NCBI GenBank assembly: GCA_964625575.1
Contig: CAZVBQ010000015.1
Location: forward strand, 25,062-89,061
DNA length: 64,000 bases
Reading direction: 5' to 3'
Source: UTCHB3 sp964625575
GTDB taxonomy: Bacteria; Bacteroidota; Ignavibacteria; Ignavibacteriales; Ignavibacteriaceae
Both the position numbers and the translations under genes were made by a program. The notes under the pieces were generated by a model. The model was not told where the DNA came from, ran no database searches, and saw only the letters and a program-made list of their open reading frames with translations. Positions 29,118 through 39,105 of this stretch are shown here, piece by piece. Each line of letters begins with the position of its first letter. Within the stretch, counting starts at the first letter, position 1.

Positions 29118-29648
29118 ATGAACACCGGCGCAACACAGAACAACGAGGAAATTTACCGTTACGAGGGGCCCTGCCCCGGAAGCGTGATCCAGGCGGCAGT
29201 GGATGTTATAACTGACTTTTTTGACGGTGGTGCCACCTCTGGAACGGGAAAACGCCTGTCGGCAGCGGCTATTGAATTGATCCAGAACATCGGGTTTTAC
29301 TCGGATGAAAAGACTGTTCTTGATGGTGAGCTTACCGGAATCGGCTCATGCGTCATCAGCCAGATGAACGGTGCATTCTTGATCGAGACTAAAAACAGGA
29401 TCACGCCTGAGAAATTCAAGAAGTTCGTTCAATGGATAGACAAGCTTAACTCCATGACCAGGGACGAGCTTAAACAACTCAGGAGGGAGCTCCTGAAAAA
29501 TGGAGCCCCTTCGGGCAATCGCGGTGCCAATATCGGACTGCTCGATATCATACGCAGAGGCGCGATCGTGACAGTCTCGGTTGAAGAGTCAGTCGGGCTT
29601 ACATGTTTAATCACAAAAGTAAAAATAACAGAGGAACAAAATGGATAA
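29118..29648 (+). CDS. SiaB-family protein kinase
   Basis: The 176 residues form a GHKL-type ATPase domain of the SiaB family. The N-box is AAIELIQNIGFYS and the ATP-lid region is GNRGANIGLLDIIRRG. In Pseudomonas aeruginosa SiaB phosphorylates SiaC, and the phosphatase SiaA reverses this; together they control a diguanylate cyclase and biofilm growth. Here the gene lies 2 nt after the receiver-phosphatase gene and overlaps the siaC-like gene by 8 nt, so the same switch is probably encoded. It is one of only two genes in this island with an intact frame. Confidence 0.85.
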   Translation: MNTGATQNNEEIYRYEGPCPGSVIQAAVDVITDFFDGGATSGTGKRLSAAAIELIQNIGFYSDEKTVLDGELTGIGSCVISQMNGAFLIETKNRITPEKFKKFVQWIDKLNSMTRDELKQLRRELLKNGAPSGNRGANIGLLDIIRRGAIVTVSVEESVGLTCLITKVKITEEQNG

Positions 29649-30014
29649 TCTGGTTATCGCCAAAACAAAAAGCACGCCCGGTATCGACTTCCGTGTTGAA
29701 GGCGGGCAATTAAATATCGAAGGGTCTTCTTATCCCGAGAACACCCGAGATTTCTTTGAGCCTGTCATAGGCTGGATCAACAAGTTCATGCTGGAGGAGA
29801 CAGCTCCTCTTACATTGAATTGCAAAATTGACTATCTCAATTCTTCGTCGATCAAATTTCTTTCGGATATTTTCGATAAACTTTAAACTACAGTAAATAT
29901 GGAGTTGATGTAACTGTTAACTGGTATTACAAGAGCAACGATGAAGACATCCTGGAGATGGGAGAAGACCTTAAAGAGGATACAAACCTGAAATTTAACC
30001 TGATTGAGATGTGA
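29641..30014 (+). pseudogene. SiaC/DUF1987-family regulatory phosphoprotein, one frameshift
   Basis: The first 81 residues match the DUF1987/SiaC fold: LVIAKTKSTPGIDFRVEGG, SYPENTRDFFEPVIGWI, and the phosphosite-like LNSSSIKFLSDIFDKL. The frame then stops at 29886. One T restored in the run at 29882-29884 gives KLLNYSKYGVDVTVNWYYKS and a normal end at 30014, so the complete protein would be about 124 residues. SiaC-type proteins bind and activate a diguanylate cyclase when unphosphorylated; no such cyclase is in the window. Confidence 0.82.
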
Positions 30015-30021
30015 GGAAAAA

Positions 30022-30288
30022 ATGGAAGAAAACAAGATCAACTCCGGAAGCGAAAACCCTGTTGAAGAGACATTCGCGGAATTTATAAAGTATCAGGAGA
30101 GAATAGCACGGGTGGCTTCACAACAAGCTGGTGATCCCTTCTATTTCTTGAGGGAATACCAAATGCTTGCCGAACAATACGACAAGCTTCTGCGCACATC
30201 GATCAGAATGGCGAAGATCAGCGACCGTGTTCAGGCGAAACTGATGAAATTCAAAGATTCAGTTGAGTCAGGCAAGACCGGTATCTAA
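30022..30288 (+). CDS. Small coiled-coil protein resembling a signalling linker
   Basis: The 88 residues are mostly helical. The second half (YQMLAEQYDKLLRTSIRMAKISDRVQAKL) closely resembles the coiled-coil linker, often ending in a SDRxQ motif, that precedes GGDEF, cyclase or phosphatase domains in other signalling proteins. No output domain follows. The ATG at 30022 is preceded by GAGG at 30012-30016. Its place directly after the siaC-like gene suggests that it is part of the same switch, perhaps as an adaptor. The last 21 bases overlap the end of the convergent kinase gene. Confidence 0.65.
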   Translation: MEENKINSGSENPVEETFAEFIKYQERIARVASQQAGDPFYFLREYQMLAEQYDKLLRTSIRMAKISDRVQAKLMKFKDSVESGKTGI

Positions 30289-33200
30289 TCCTTTCAGGAT
30301 ATTTTTACATCTTTCGGCGGCTTCATCAAAGTCGTAGGTCCGGATAAGTTTTGACACTTCGTGAAGTTCGTCATGTAAATGACCTGTTCCTGTCAGAAGT
30401 GTAATTTCCCCGATCATTTCGATTGCCCTGAAATCGCTTTCGGTTATGAGTTTAATCAATGAGGCGAGCATGGTTTTCATAACTGTCATGTCAAGCTGAA
30501 CCGGCATGGCGGGGGCAGACGAAGTGACATCGGGACCCAGTTTTTGGCGGAGTTCATCCATAACCGCTTTGAATGCTGCTTCAAATTCAGAAATTAACAA
30601 CTCATTACCTGTAAGCGACTGTTTGAGTGCCTGCTCGAGTTTTAACGCCGTCTCATATAAAAGTTTCGCTCCAAGGTTAGAAGTCACCCCTTTTACAGTG
30701 TGAACGGTTCTCACCGCGAGTTCACTGTCGCCGGCACTCAATGCCTCATGTAAAACGTGCAGGGTTGAAGTGTTGCTCTCGAGGAACGTTCGAAGAAGCT
30801 TTATGTAAAGTTTTCTGTTTCTGTTCACACGGAGAATACCCTCATTAACGTTAATGTTCCCTAACTCCGGAATCTCCTCCTCAGCGGCGGCAGTTTCCGG
30901 TTTCAGGATATCCGGTGCCAACACCGGGACGGGTGACGAAGGTTGTATCCACTTTACAAGAGTGCCGAACAATTCATCAGGATCGATGGGCTTTGTTATA
31001 TAGTCCTGCATCCCTGCTTCAAGACATTTTTCTTTGATTCCTGTCATCGCGTCAGCAGTCATTGCTATAACAGGTAGATCATCGAACTCAGGTAGTTTCC
31101 TGATCTCGCGCGTGGCAGTATAGCCATCCATGATCGGCATTTGAAGATCCATGAGTACAATCGAGTAATAATTTGGCGAACCCTGAGCGCGGATTTCCTT
31201 AAGCGCTTCTTCACCATTGTCGGCCATTTCCACTTCCAAGCCCTTGTCTTGCAGAAATTCGGTTGCCACTTGCTGGTTGATGTCGTTATCCTCGGTAAGA
31301 AGTATCCTTGCCCCCTTGATCGCTTCAAGCTCACCGGCGAACCTGTTCGCTTTTATCTTGCGCGCCCTGCGGTGGAAACCCTGCTTGCCGAACACTCCCA
31401 TTATTGAATCAAAAAGCAGAGAAGAGGAAACCGGTTTAGTGATGAATCCCTTTATCCCTATTTCATGGGCTTTCGCTGCTATTTCTTCCCTTCCGAATGA
31501 GGTGACCATTATAATGGTTGGTGTTTCCTTTCTATGCGCGAGGATCTGTTTTGAGGTTTCAAGACCGTCAATCCCCGGCATCCTCCAGTCGATTATCACC
31601 AGGTCAAAGCCCTCTTCACTGCTCTCTATGGTCTTGATCGCCTCGTATCCTGAATTAACCTTGGTTACTTTGAACATCATCGACTCGAGCATTTCAGAGA
31701 GTATCATCCGTGCCGTGTCATTGTCATCACACACGAGAACCCGTAATCCCCGGAGATCGACCGATGGAACCAGCATTTCCCTCTTCTGGTTTTGCTGAAC
31801 CCCGACGAGCGCGGTGAAGTAGAAACTGCTTCCCTTCCCGGGTTCACTCTCAACCCACACTTCCCCACCCATAGGCTCCGCGAGTAATTTCGAAATGGCG
31901 AGTCCCAGACCTGTACCGCCATACTTGCGTGTGGTTGAACTGTCTGCCTGCTCAAATTTGTTGAAAATTTTATCAAGCTGATCTTGAGTCATACCGATCC
32001 CGGTATCCTTCACCGCGAATTGAAGTCTGACCTTGTCGCCGGTCGTTCCCGCCATTCTTACGTTCACGAAAACCTCACCGGTTTCAGTGAACTTAACGGC
32101 GTTGCCGCAGTAATTGGTAATTATCTGCGTGATTCTGAGGGGATCGCCGATAAGAAAATTCGGTACGTCCTTCTCTACATGAATGCTGAACTCCAGCCCT
32201 TTCTCTTGAACGCGGTTTGCAACCAGATTGGAAACAGTATCCATGATGCTTTCAAGATCAAACTCAATCTCCTCTATTGTCAGTGTACCCGCCTCAATCT
32301 TTGAGAAATCGAGAATATCGTTGATAATACCGAGAAGCGCGACCGCGGACCTCTCAACTTTTATCAAATAATCAAGTTGCTTCTTGTCAAGATCGGTTTT
32401 AAGGGCAAGCTGGGTCAGCCCAATGATCGCGTTCATCGGGGTTCTGATCTCGTGCGACATGGTTGCTAAAAACTGGCTTTTCGCGACGGTCGCCGATTCA
32501 GCCGCGTCCTTCGCTATTTGCAGTTCTTTTTCGAATCTTTTAATGTCAGTGATGTCGATTATCGAACCGACAAGGCAGTCTTCACCCTTGTAAACGATCG
32601 GGGTGAATGAAACCAGCGAATCCCGTACCTCACCTGTTCCATACCGCTTGAACTTTACTTCCGCGTTTCTTAGAATACCTTCAGTTGTCAGGGTTGCTGT
32701 CAGTTCATCCCTTCTGACGGGATCGACATACCAGTCCCGGGCTTTTACATGTAAGAAATCCTCTCTTTTCACGCGATGGAACTCTGCCATTGCCTCATTG
32801 AACCTGACAACCTGGCCTGTTCTGATATTTGTCATGGCAGTCGGGATCGGGAGTGAGTCAACTATCCTCTCAGCAGCCCGGGTGGCCAGCATCAGTTCTT
32901 TTTCAGTTGCCTTCCTCGCGGTGATATCCTTGAAGAATATAACAGCCCCCAATATCTCACCATCCTTGATTATTGGATTTGTGGTGTATTCCACTTCAAT
33001 ACCTGAGCCGTCGGCTCTGAAGAAATACTCTTCTGCTTCCTTGGTAATCTCACCAATATGGCAGCCCTGTAACCCGGACATTCATCCTGGGGGTAAGGCG
33101 AACCATCGCGCTTAGAGTGGTGAGTGACAGCGTGCAGTGACTTCCCGATAAGATCTGTGGATTTATAACCTAAAACAGCGAGCGCGGCAGGATTTACGAA

Positions 33201-34934
33201 AGTTGTTTTCCCTTCCGTGTCGATCCCCATGATCCCTTCACCCGCGTTCTCAAGTATCAACCGGCTCTTTTCTTCAGCTTCAGAAAGTGCCTTTTCAGTA
33301 AATTTAAGCTCCAGAACACTTTCTTCAAGTTCTTTCGTGCGTGACTGTACTTTATCCTCAAGTGTCCGGTTAAGTTCGATGATGGCGTTTTCGGCTTTAA
33401 CCTGTTCTGTAATATCCCCGACAGTTCCTACAATCCTGGCAGCCTCTCCGGATTCCATCTGCTCAACCACGATTCCTCTGGTTAAAACCCATACAATTTC
33501 ACCATCTTTCTTTTTCATCCTTGAGCGAAAAGTGAAACCGGAACCGCGGGAAATTGCGGCTTGCATAAGGGCCATGGTTGATTCCCTCTCTTCCTCGTGG
33601 ATCAGTTCGTTCCATGTCTGTCTTGAGGGCTGAAACTCACCCGGGAGATAACCAAGCAGTTCAAACAAGCGGTCGCTGAAGTATATCTCATCAGACGTGA
33701 GGAAATAGTCAAAAATACCTTCATTCGCGGCTATGAAAGCGTACTTCAAGCGATGAGTCACCTCCAGGCGCTCTGTCTGCTTGGTGTTGATCGTTTCGAT
33801 CATCCCATTGTAGCTACGGATCAGCATCCCTATCTCATCATCGCTGAATTTTCCTGTAAACGGTTCAGGCTTGTCTCCATTTTGCGCGGCTACCGCCACC
33901 GCGAGTGAGTTGACCGGTCTCAGCATACGGGACGATAAATAGAAAATCACCAACGTCACCACACCGAACGTGATTCCAAAAAGTAGGAACAAATGAGTGT
34001 GCCGGTCATGTATCGAAGCTGTCAATTCATCCTTGAACACCATCATTGCCAAACTCCAGCCCGTGTTATGGACCGGCTGATAATATGCCCAACCATCACG
34101 GTCTGAGCTGATGACAGATCTGACCTTCTCTTTGCCATGCTCCCGGTTGATCATCTTCCTGCCGAGACGCGCGTAGTCCTCCACTTCGTAATTTGAAATC
34201 CGCGAAGTAAGCATGTTCTGGTTCAGGATCATCTCAGATCGGCGATGAAAGATAAAGGTGCCGGTACTGTCGATGATCATTACCCTCATCGATTTATAGT
34301 AACTCGAGTCAATAAACTCCTTGAAACCTGATATGTCGATCAGTACTGACGATTCTCCGATAAATTTGTCATCTTTTATAATAGGAACATTAACACGGCA
34401 GGCTACTTTTCCCGTGACCACGCTTCTGAACGGAGGGTCCCGGTAAGTTTTTTTTGTTTTTTTCGGTATCTGATACCAAAGCGCTTCAGGCTTTGTGTAA
34501 TCAATCGTGGGGTATAATTGTTCGTTGGTAATCTTCGAGTCGATTTTTGTCGCGGCGATCAGAGTATACCGTCCGAAATATTCTTTTTCGAACGCGAACC
34601 GGGATGAAACGACATATTTGCTTTTTGAGAGATCAGCACGGACTGAAAGATAAGCTTCTTCTTCTGTTACCTTTTCAGAATTTTGCACATATTCAGCGCC
34701 ATATTGTGCAATGGTTTCAACCTGCTAAAGGATGTTGTAAACCCTTTTTGCCATCTCGTCGCTGAGCAGTGACATGTGATAGTCAATTTCTGTGATCGCG
34801 TCGTTATCTGAAACCGAGGTTAGAATGTAAAAACCTGTTCCCCCGACTATTACTATCGGCAGAATGATCGCTATTATAAGTTTGTATTTTATGGAGAAGG
34901 TGTTTTTCATTTCAATCAAATCAATTCTCATCAA
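30268..34934 (-). pseudogene. Hybrid histidine kinase (dCache-HAMP-PAS-PAS-PAS-HisKA-HATPase-REC-REC-Hpt), disrupted
   Basis: Joining the frames gives about 1,555 residues. A membrane helix (YKLIIAIILPIVIVGGTGFYI) and a double Cache-like sensor (ALWYQIPKKTKKTYRDPPFR) come first. A second helix with HAMP and three PAS domains follow. The C-terminal half has HisKA (FLATMSHEIRTPMNAIIGLTQL), HATPase (KYGGTGLGLAISK), two receivers (LVIIDWRMPGIDG; IVLMDLQMPIMDGYTA) and an Hpt domain (VRTVHTVKGVTSNLG). An in-frame TAG at 34725-34727 interrupts the sensor. A single-base loss in the G run at 33073-33075 breaks a PAS domain. The HisKA-to-Hpt half resembles the other hybrid kinase strongly, which suggests duplication. 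Confidence 0.85.
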
Positions 34935-35023
34935 CAGTTAATATACAGATAAAAATAATATAGAACGTCTATTTTTCGACAAACGCAATTTCAAACGGTT
35001 AATAGCTGAACAAGTTTAATTTC

Positions 35024-35080
35024 CCCTCAATTTCTCGTTTTTAGTTTTTATCAGATCGTTAATAACTCGTAAATTGAGGG
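35024..35080. repeat. 10-bp inverted repeat upstream of queF
   Basis: CCCTCAATTT (35024-35033) and AAATTGAGGG (35071-35080) are perfect inverted copies 37 bp apart in the AT-rich space between the divergent kinase and queF genes. It could be an operator, or part of the queF leader. I see no preQ1 riboswitch aptamer pattern here. Confidence 0.5.
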
Positions 35081-35141
35081 TTGATTATTTTGAATTAATT
35101 ACTGCCGTCGATTGTTCTTAATCGAAAAGAAAGGTACACAA

Positions 35142-35507
35142 TTGAACGAAAAAACTAAAATTCTGGAACTGTTCGACAATCAGAATTCACACAGAAACTA
35201 CAGGATCATCCACACAGCGCATGAGTTTACATCTGTCTGCCCAAAAACGGGGCACCCGGATTTTGCCACAATGACTTTCGAGTACATTCCTGAGAAATAC
35301 TGTGTAGAGCTTAAGTCACTTAAACTTTACCTTCAGTCATTCAGAAATGACGGTATCTTTTACGAAAATGTCACGAACAAAATAGCTGATGACCTGATCG
35401 GCATGCTTCAACCCCGTTACTTTAAACTGACTGCCAACTTTTCAGTCAGGGGCGGCGTTTCTTCCGTGATCATCGTTGAACACAAAGCAGAAGGTTTCGC
35501 AGAGTGA
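35142..35507 (+). CDS. queF: NADPH-dependent 7-cyano-7-deazaguanine reductase QueF
   Basis: QueF reduces preQ0 to preQ1 in queuosine synthesis. The 121 residues are the short, single-domain type. Motifs are FTSVCPKTGHPDFA (catalytic Cys and Asp) and YCVELKSLKLYLQSFR (substrate-binding Glu and NADPH helix). There is no ATG at the start. TTG at 35142 has AGAAAGG about 7 nt upstream and is preferred over an in-frame TTG at 35112. The glnD gene begins 4 nt after the stop. Confidence 0.92.
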   Translation: MNEKTKILELFDNQNSHRNYRIIHTAHEFTSVCPKTGHPDFATMTFEYIPEKYCVELKSLKLYLQSFRNDGIFYENVTNKIADDLIGMLQPRYFKLTANFSVRGGVSSVIIVEHKAEGFAE

Positions 35508-35511
35508 CGTC

Positions 35512-38076
35512 ATGAAAGTTGGTGACCACCGGACAGGGTACGATCTGAAAGAACTTGTAAAAGAATTTTTCTCTCCCGGCGAGATAATCAAAAATGGACT
35601 CGGATGTTCCTACAGGTTCAGCCTTGAAATCGAGAGATTGATCGCTTCCACAAGCAACGGAAGCCAATTCAATTTTGCTGTTGTCTCCGGTGGTTCACTC
35701 GCGAGAAGAGAACTTGCTCCCTTCTCCGATCTTGATATCACAATTATCTCTCTTGACGCGAAATCAGACTCTGCCTCGATCTCGCAGTTTGTCACCGACA
35801 TGTGGGACGCGGGGCTGGAGATATCACACACCGTCAGGGAGCTTTCCGACATTGAAACCTCCGCGCAGAACGACCTGCACGTCTTCACTTCCCTTCTCGA
35901 AACTTCTTTTATCTGTGGAAATGAATCCGTGTATGAAATGTGGCTTGACGGGATCGAAAAGGTGTTCACGCCCGCGTTAAAGATGAAGCTCTTCAAGGAT
36001 CTTGTTGAAGACATGGAGCGCAGGTATGAAAAACACGGCGCTTCAAGCAAGATGCTCGAGCCAAATGTAAAGCTTTCAAATGGTGGGCTGCGCGATTTTC
36101 AACTGCTGGAGTGGATTTACATTCTCGCCACCGCCAAACCTTTCCGGCGGATTGACGGGCTTTCTCAATCAGAACTATTCATCAATTCCATTTTTGAAGA
36201 AAAGCCTTTCCCGATCAATGAGATCACCCGCCTCCTCCGCAGCTACAAATTCCTGATCACCATACGAAACCTTCTCCACCTTACAGCCAACAGAAAAAAT
36301 GACCGGCTCGATTTTGACGCGCAGGTTACCCTCGCGGCAATTCTTGAGTATGACGGTGGTTTTCAGGCCTTCATGAAAGATTTTTACGCCTCGACTGTGG
36401 TTGTGAACAGATTCCTGAAGTCGTTCCTCAAACACTACAGCAAAATACTCTTCCCCTCCCCCAGCCCGGCACTGGCAATTGATCTTGATGAAAATTTTTA
36501 CCTCCTTGGCGACCTGATCTACTCGAGGGAAGAAGAGTATCTTTCGATCGAAATGATAATGAAGGCTTTCTGGCTTAAATGTGACCAAGGGTCTCAGTTC
36601 GATGAAAAATTGCGTTCCACAATAGTTGCAAGCCTCGATTCAGGTGAAGTCACCCCCACTTCGCAGGCCATAAGGTACTTCAAGAATATTCTGAATCAAA
36701 AAGAGTATGTTGGTTCAGCTCTCATCGGGATGCACGAACTTGGAGTGCTCGGCGCGCTGATACCCGAGTTCGCCGACCTGACAGGATTCATCCAGCACGG
36801 GGTCTACCACAGCTATACTGCTGATGAACATACGATTATCGCGATAATGAATGTTGAGAAACTTCAATATGAGAAATCGGTACTTGGCCGGCTCTTCAAC
36901 ACGCTCGCGCGGAGAGACCTTCTCTATCTCGCGCTCCTGTTTCATGATATTGCAAAACCGATGGATATCGAAGGGCACCACCTCCTCGGTGCTGAAATTG
37001 CCGACTCATTCATGCAGAGAATGGGTTACACGGAAAACGAGATAGAAACCACGAAGTTTTTAGTAAGAAACCACCTACTGATGGCACACACCGCGTTCAA
37101 ACGCGATCTGAACTCACCCGAAACCCTGAATACTTTTGTTGCCAATTTCAGCAATACTGACGAGCTTGATCTCCTCTATCTGGTTACTTATGCCGATCTC
37201 TCCGCGGTTAACAGCGCGCTTTGGACTTCATGGAAGAACGAACTTCTGAGTGAACTCTACCGGAAGACCCGGGAGATGATAAAGGAAGAGATACCCGCGG
37301 AAAAACTTTTGTACCAGAATGCCGCCCCCGCTGAAGAGAAGATACTTGAGTTTTCAGATTCAATCTCTCCGGAACATGTAAGATCGCACATCAATTCGTT
37401 CCACGATCTCTCTTACGCCAATTATTTTTCCGAAGAGGAAATGGCGCGTCATATCGAAGAGATAGTTTCCGGCTCCCCCGTTTCAGTTCTTTTCAAGCAA
37501 CTTGAAAATTTTACGAATGTTACAGTAATTACTTTTGATTCAGAATCACTTCTGGCTAAACTTTGCGGCGTTTTCCTGATAAACGATGTGAATATCCACG
37601 ATGCCCGGATTTTTACGAGAAAAGACCGCATTATTATTGATAACTTCAACGTTTCTGACTTCGGGACCAACAAGCCGCTTGAGACTTCGAAGTTCTTAAA
37701 AATTGAGTCTGACTTTCTTAAAATGGAACAGGGGATGCTGCAGCTTTCCTCGGAATTGAAGAAACACAAATCGAAGTGGTGGCGACTTGAGAACAAGCTT
37801 TTCAAAAAACCGGGAAGAATTTCGATCAAGTTTGAGGAATCAAAAAAATATACTATTATCGACATTCATTCACCCGACAGGCTGGGGTTCCTCTACGCGG
37901 TTACTTCCAAACTTCATGATCTCGGGCTGAACATCCATTTCGCCAAGATCCTTACGATGGGTAGTGATATAGTCGACTCATTCTATGTGCTTGATTCGAA
38001 CAAGAAGAAGGTCTCTAAAAACTTCTATACTGTGATTACAGAAGAACTTAAAGCCTGCATCGAGGAGATACTGTAA
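35512..38076 (+). CDS. glnD: [Protein-PII] uridylyltransferase/uridylyl-removing enzyme GlnD
   Basis: GlnD adds UMP to PII protein, or removes it, in response to glutamine. The 854 residues have the nucleotidyltransferase motif SGGSLARRELAPFSDLDI (near residue 60), an HD hydrolase domain (LLFHDIAKPMDIEGHH; FLVRNHLLMAHTAF) and two ACT domains (VITFDSESLLAKLCGVFLIN; IIDIHSPDRLGFLYAVTSKL). All key residues are present. The ATG at 35512 follows the queF stop by 4 nt; an upstream in-frame ATG at 35476 would overlap queF. Neither glnB nor glnA is in the window. Confidence 0.9.
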   Translation: MKVGDHRTGYDLKELVKEFFSPGEIIKNGLGCSYRFSLEIERLIASTSNGSQFNFAVVSGGSLARRELAPFSDLDITIISLDAKSDSASISQFVTDMWDAGLEISHTVRELSDIETSAQNDLHVFTSLLETSFICGNESVYEMWLDGIEKVFTPALKMKLFKDLVEDMERRYEKHGASSKMLEPNVKLSNGGLRDFQLLEWIYILATAKPFRRIDGLSQSELFINSIFEEKPFPINEITRLLRSYKFLITIRNLLHLTANRKNDRLDFDAQVTLAAILEYDGGFQAFMKDFYASTVVVNRFLKSFLKHYSKILFPSPSPALAIDLDENFYLLGDLIYSREEEYLSIEMIMKAFWLKCDQGSQFDEKLRSTIVASLDSGEVTPTSQAIRYFKNILNQKEYVGSALIGMHELGVLGALIPEFADLTGFIQHGVYHSYTADEHTIIAIMNVEKLQYEKSVLGRLFNTLARRDLLYLALLFHDIAKPMDIEGHHLLGAEIADSFMQRMGYTENEIETTKFLVRNHLLMAHTAFKRDLNSPETLNTFVANFSNTDELDLLYLVTYADLSAVNSALWTSWKNELLSELYRKTREMIKEEIPAEKLLYQNAAPAEEKILEFSDSISPEHVRSHINSFHDLSYANYFSEEEMARHIEEIVSGSPVSVLFKQLENFTNVTVITFDSESLLAKLCGVFLINDVNIHDARIFTRKDRIIIDNFNVSDFGTNKPLETSKFLKIESDFLKMEQGMLQLSSELKKHKSKWWRLENKLFKKPGRISIKFEESKKYTIIDIHSPDRLGFLYAVTSKLHDLGLNIHFAKILTMGSDIVDSFYVLDSNKKKVSKNFYTVITEELKACIEEIL

Positions 38077-38122
38077 CCACGCTTCCCGTGACTAAATAAT
38101 TTTCCGAGTTAAACTGATTGAT

Positions 38123-38962
38123 ATGCAAGACCCAAAAGCCCCTATAGGCATTTTTGACTCCGGTATCGGAGGACTGACCGTGGTTAAACACCTTGTTGAC
38201 GCGCTGCCGAACGAAAACATTGTCTATTTCGGCGACACGGCGAGGGTACCTTATGGTTCAAAATCGAACGACACGGTAATCGAATATGCCATTCAAGATG
38301 CTGCGTTTCTTATGGAGTCGGGTGTAAAAGCGATAGTTGTAGCTTGTAACACCGCGTCGTCAGTTGCCATTCCCGACCTGAAGGCAAAATTCAATGTTCC
38401 GGTTATAGGGATGATCGAACCGGGTGCCAAGTACGGCCTCGGCTACACTTCCAACAACAAAATAGGTGTCATCGGAACACGTGCCACCGTGAACAACAAT
38501 GCATATTCTGCGAAGATCAAAGATATCAACCCCGAAGTTCAAGTGTTTGAGCAGGCATGCCCCCTGTTCGTTCCATTTGCCGAGGAAGGTTGGATCGACC
38601 ATCCCGCGACACGCGCCGTTGCTGCTGAATATCTGAAACCACTCAGAGAAGCTGGAATAGACACCCTGATCCTCGGCTGCACCCACTATCCCATTCTTCG
38701 AAAGGTTATTCAGGAGGAAGTGGGGCAGGGGATAAAACTCGTCGACTCCGGGATTGCGGCCTCCTATTCCGTTGTAAAAGAACTCACAGAACTGAACCTT
38801 CTTAACCCCTCAAACCTGCCGGGATCGCAACTTTATTATGTAAGCGATCTACCTACCACATTCGGATTCGTAGCCTCCCTTTTCCTTGGAAAAGAGATAA
38901 AGGAGATCAAAAAAGTTGAAACAGATTACATCTCTTCCCTCTTTTCAATGAATAAAATGTAA
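38123..38962 (+). CDS. murI: Glutamate racemase
   Basis: MurI makes D-glutamate for peptidoglycan. The 279 residues start with the family pattern PIGIFDSGIGGLTVVKHLVD, have YFGDTARVPYGSKS, and carry both catalytic cysteines in VVACNTASSVA and LILGCTHYPIL. The length is normal, and the C-terminal tail of about 25 residues is lysine- and glutamate-rich. Confidence 0.96.
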   Translation: MQDPKAPIGIFDSGIGGLTVVKHLVDALPNENIVYFGDTARVPYGSKSNDTVIEYAIQDAAFLMESGVKAIVVACNTASSVAIPDLKAKFNVPVIGMIEPGAKYGLGYTSNNKIGVIGTRATVNNNAYSAKIKDINPEVQVFEQACPLFVPFAEEGWIDHPATRAVAAEYLKPLREAGIDTLILGCTHYPILRKVIQEEVGQGIKLVDSGIAASYSVVKELTELNLLNPSNLPGSQLYYVSDLPTTFGFVASLFLGKEIKEIKKVETDYISSLFSMNKM

Positions 38963-39010
38963 TTTTTACTTTACTTTTGTAAAAAAAATCATCCCTCTTC
39001 CCTCTTTCTC

Positions 39011-39041
39011 TTGCACGGAATGAATTCCTTCCTTATATTTG
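39011..39041 (+). promoter_or_regulatory. Bacteroidota-type promoter of the porin/FMN operon
   Basis: TTG (39011-39013) is followed after 20 nt by TATATTTG (39034-39041), an exact TAnnTTTG match, about 65 nt before the porin start. It would drive the three-gene operon. Confidence 0.65.
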
Positions 39042-39105
39042 CTATTGTTATTTAGACTTAATCTAAGTATAGACAATATTTCATTCAAAAATCAAACAAA
39101 GAGTT

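Noticed and set aside
23381..34934. Programmed ribosomal frameshifting in the kinase and phosphatase genes
   Set aside because: Seven shifts at sites without slippery heptamers or downstream structures, plus two stop codons, do not fit a programmed mechanism; mutation or assembly error is simpler.
34935..35141. preQ1 riboswitch before queF
   Set aside because: The short C-rich/A-rich H-type pseudoknot pattern of the aptamer is not found; only an inverted repeat is seen.
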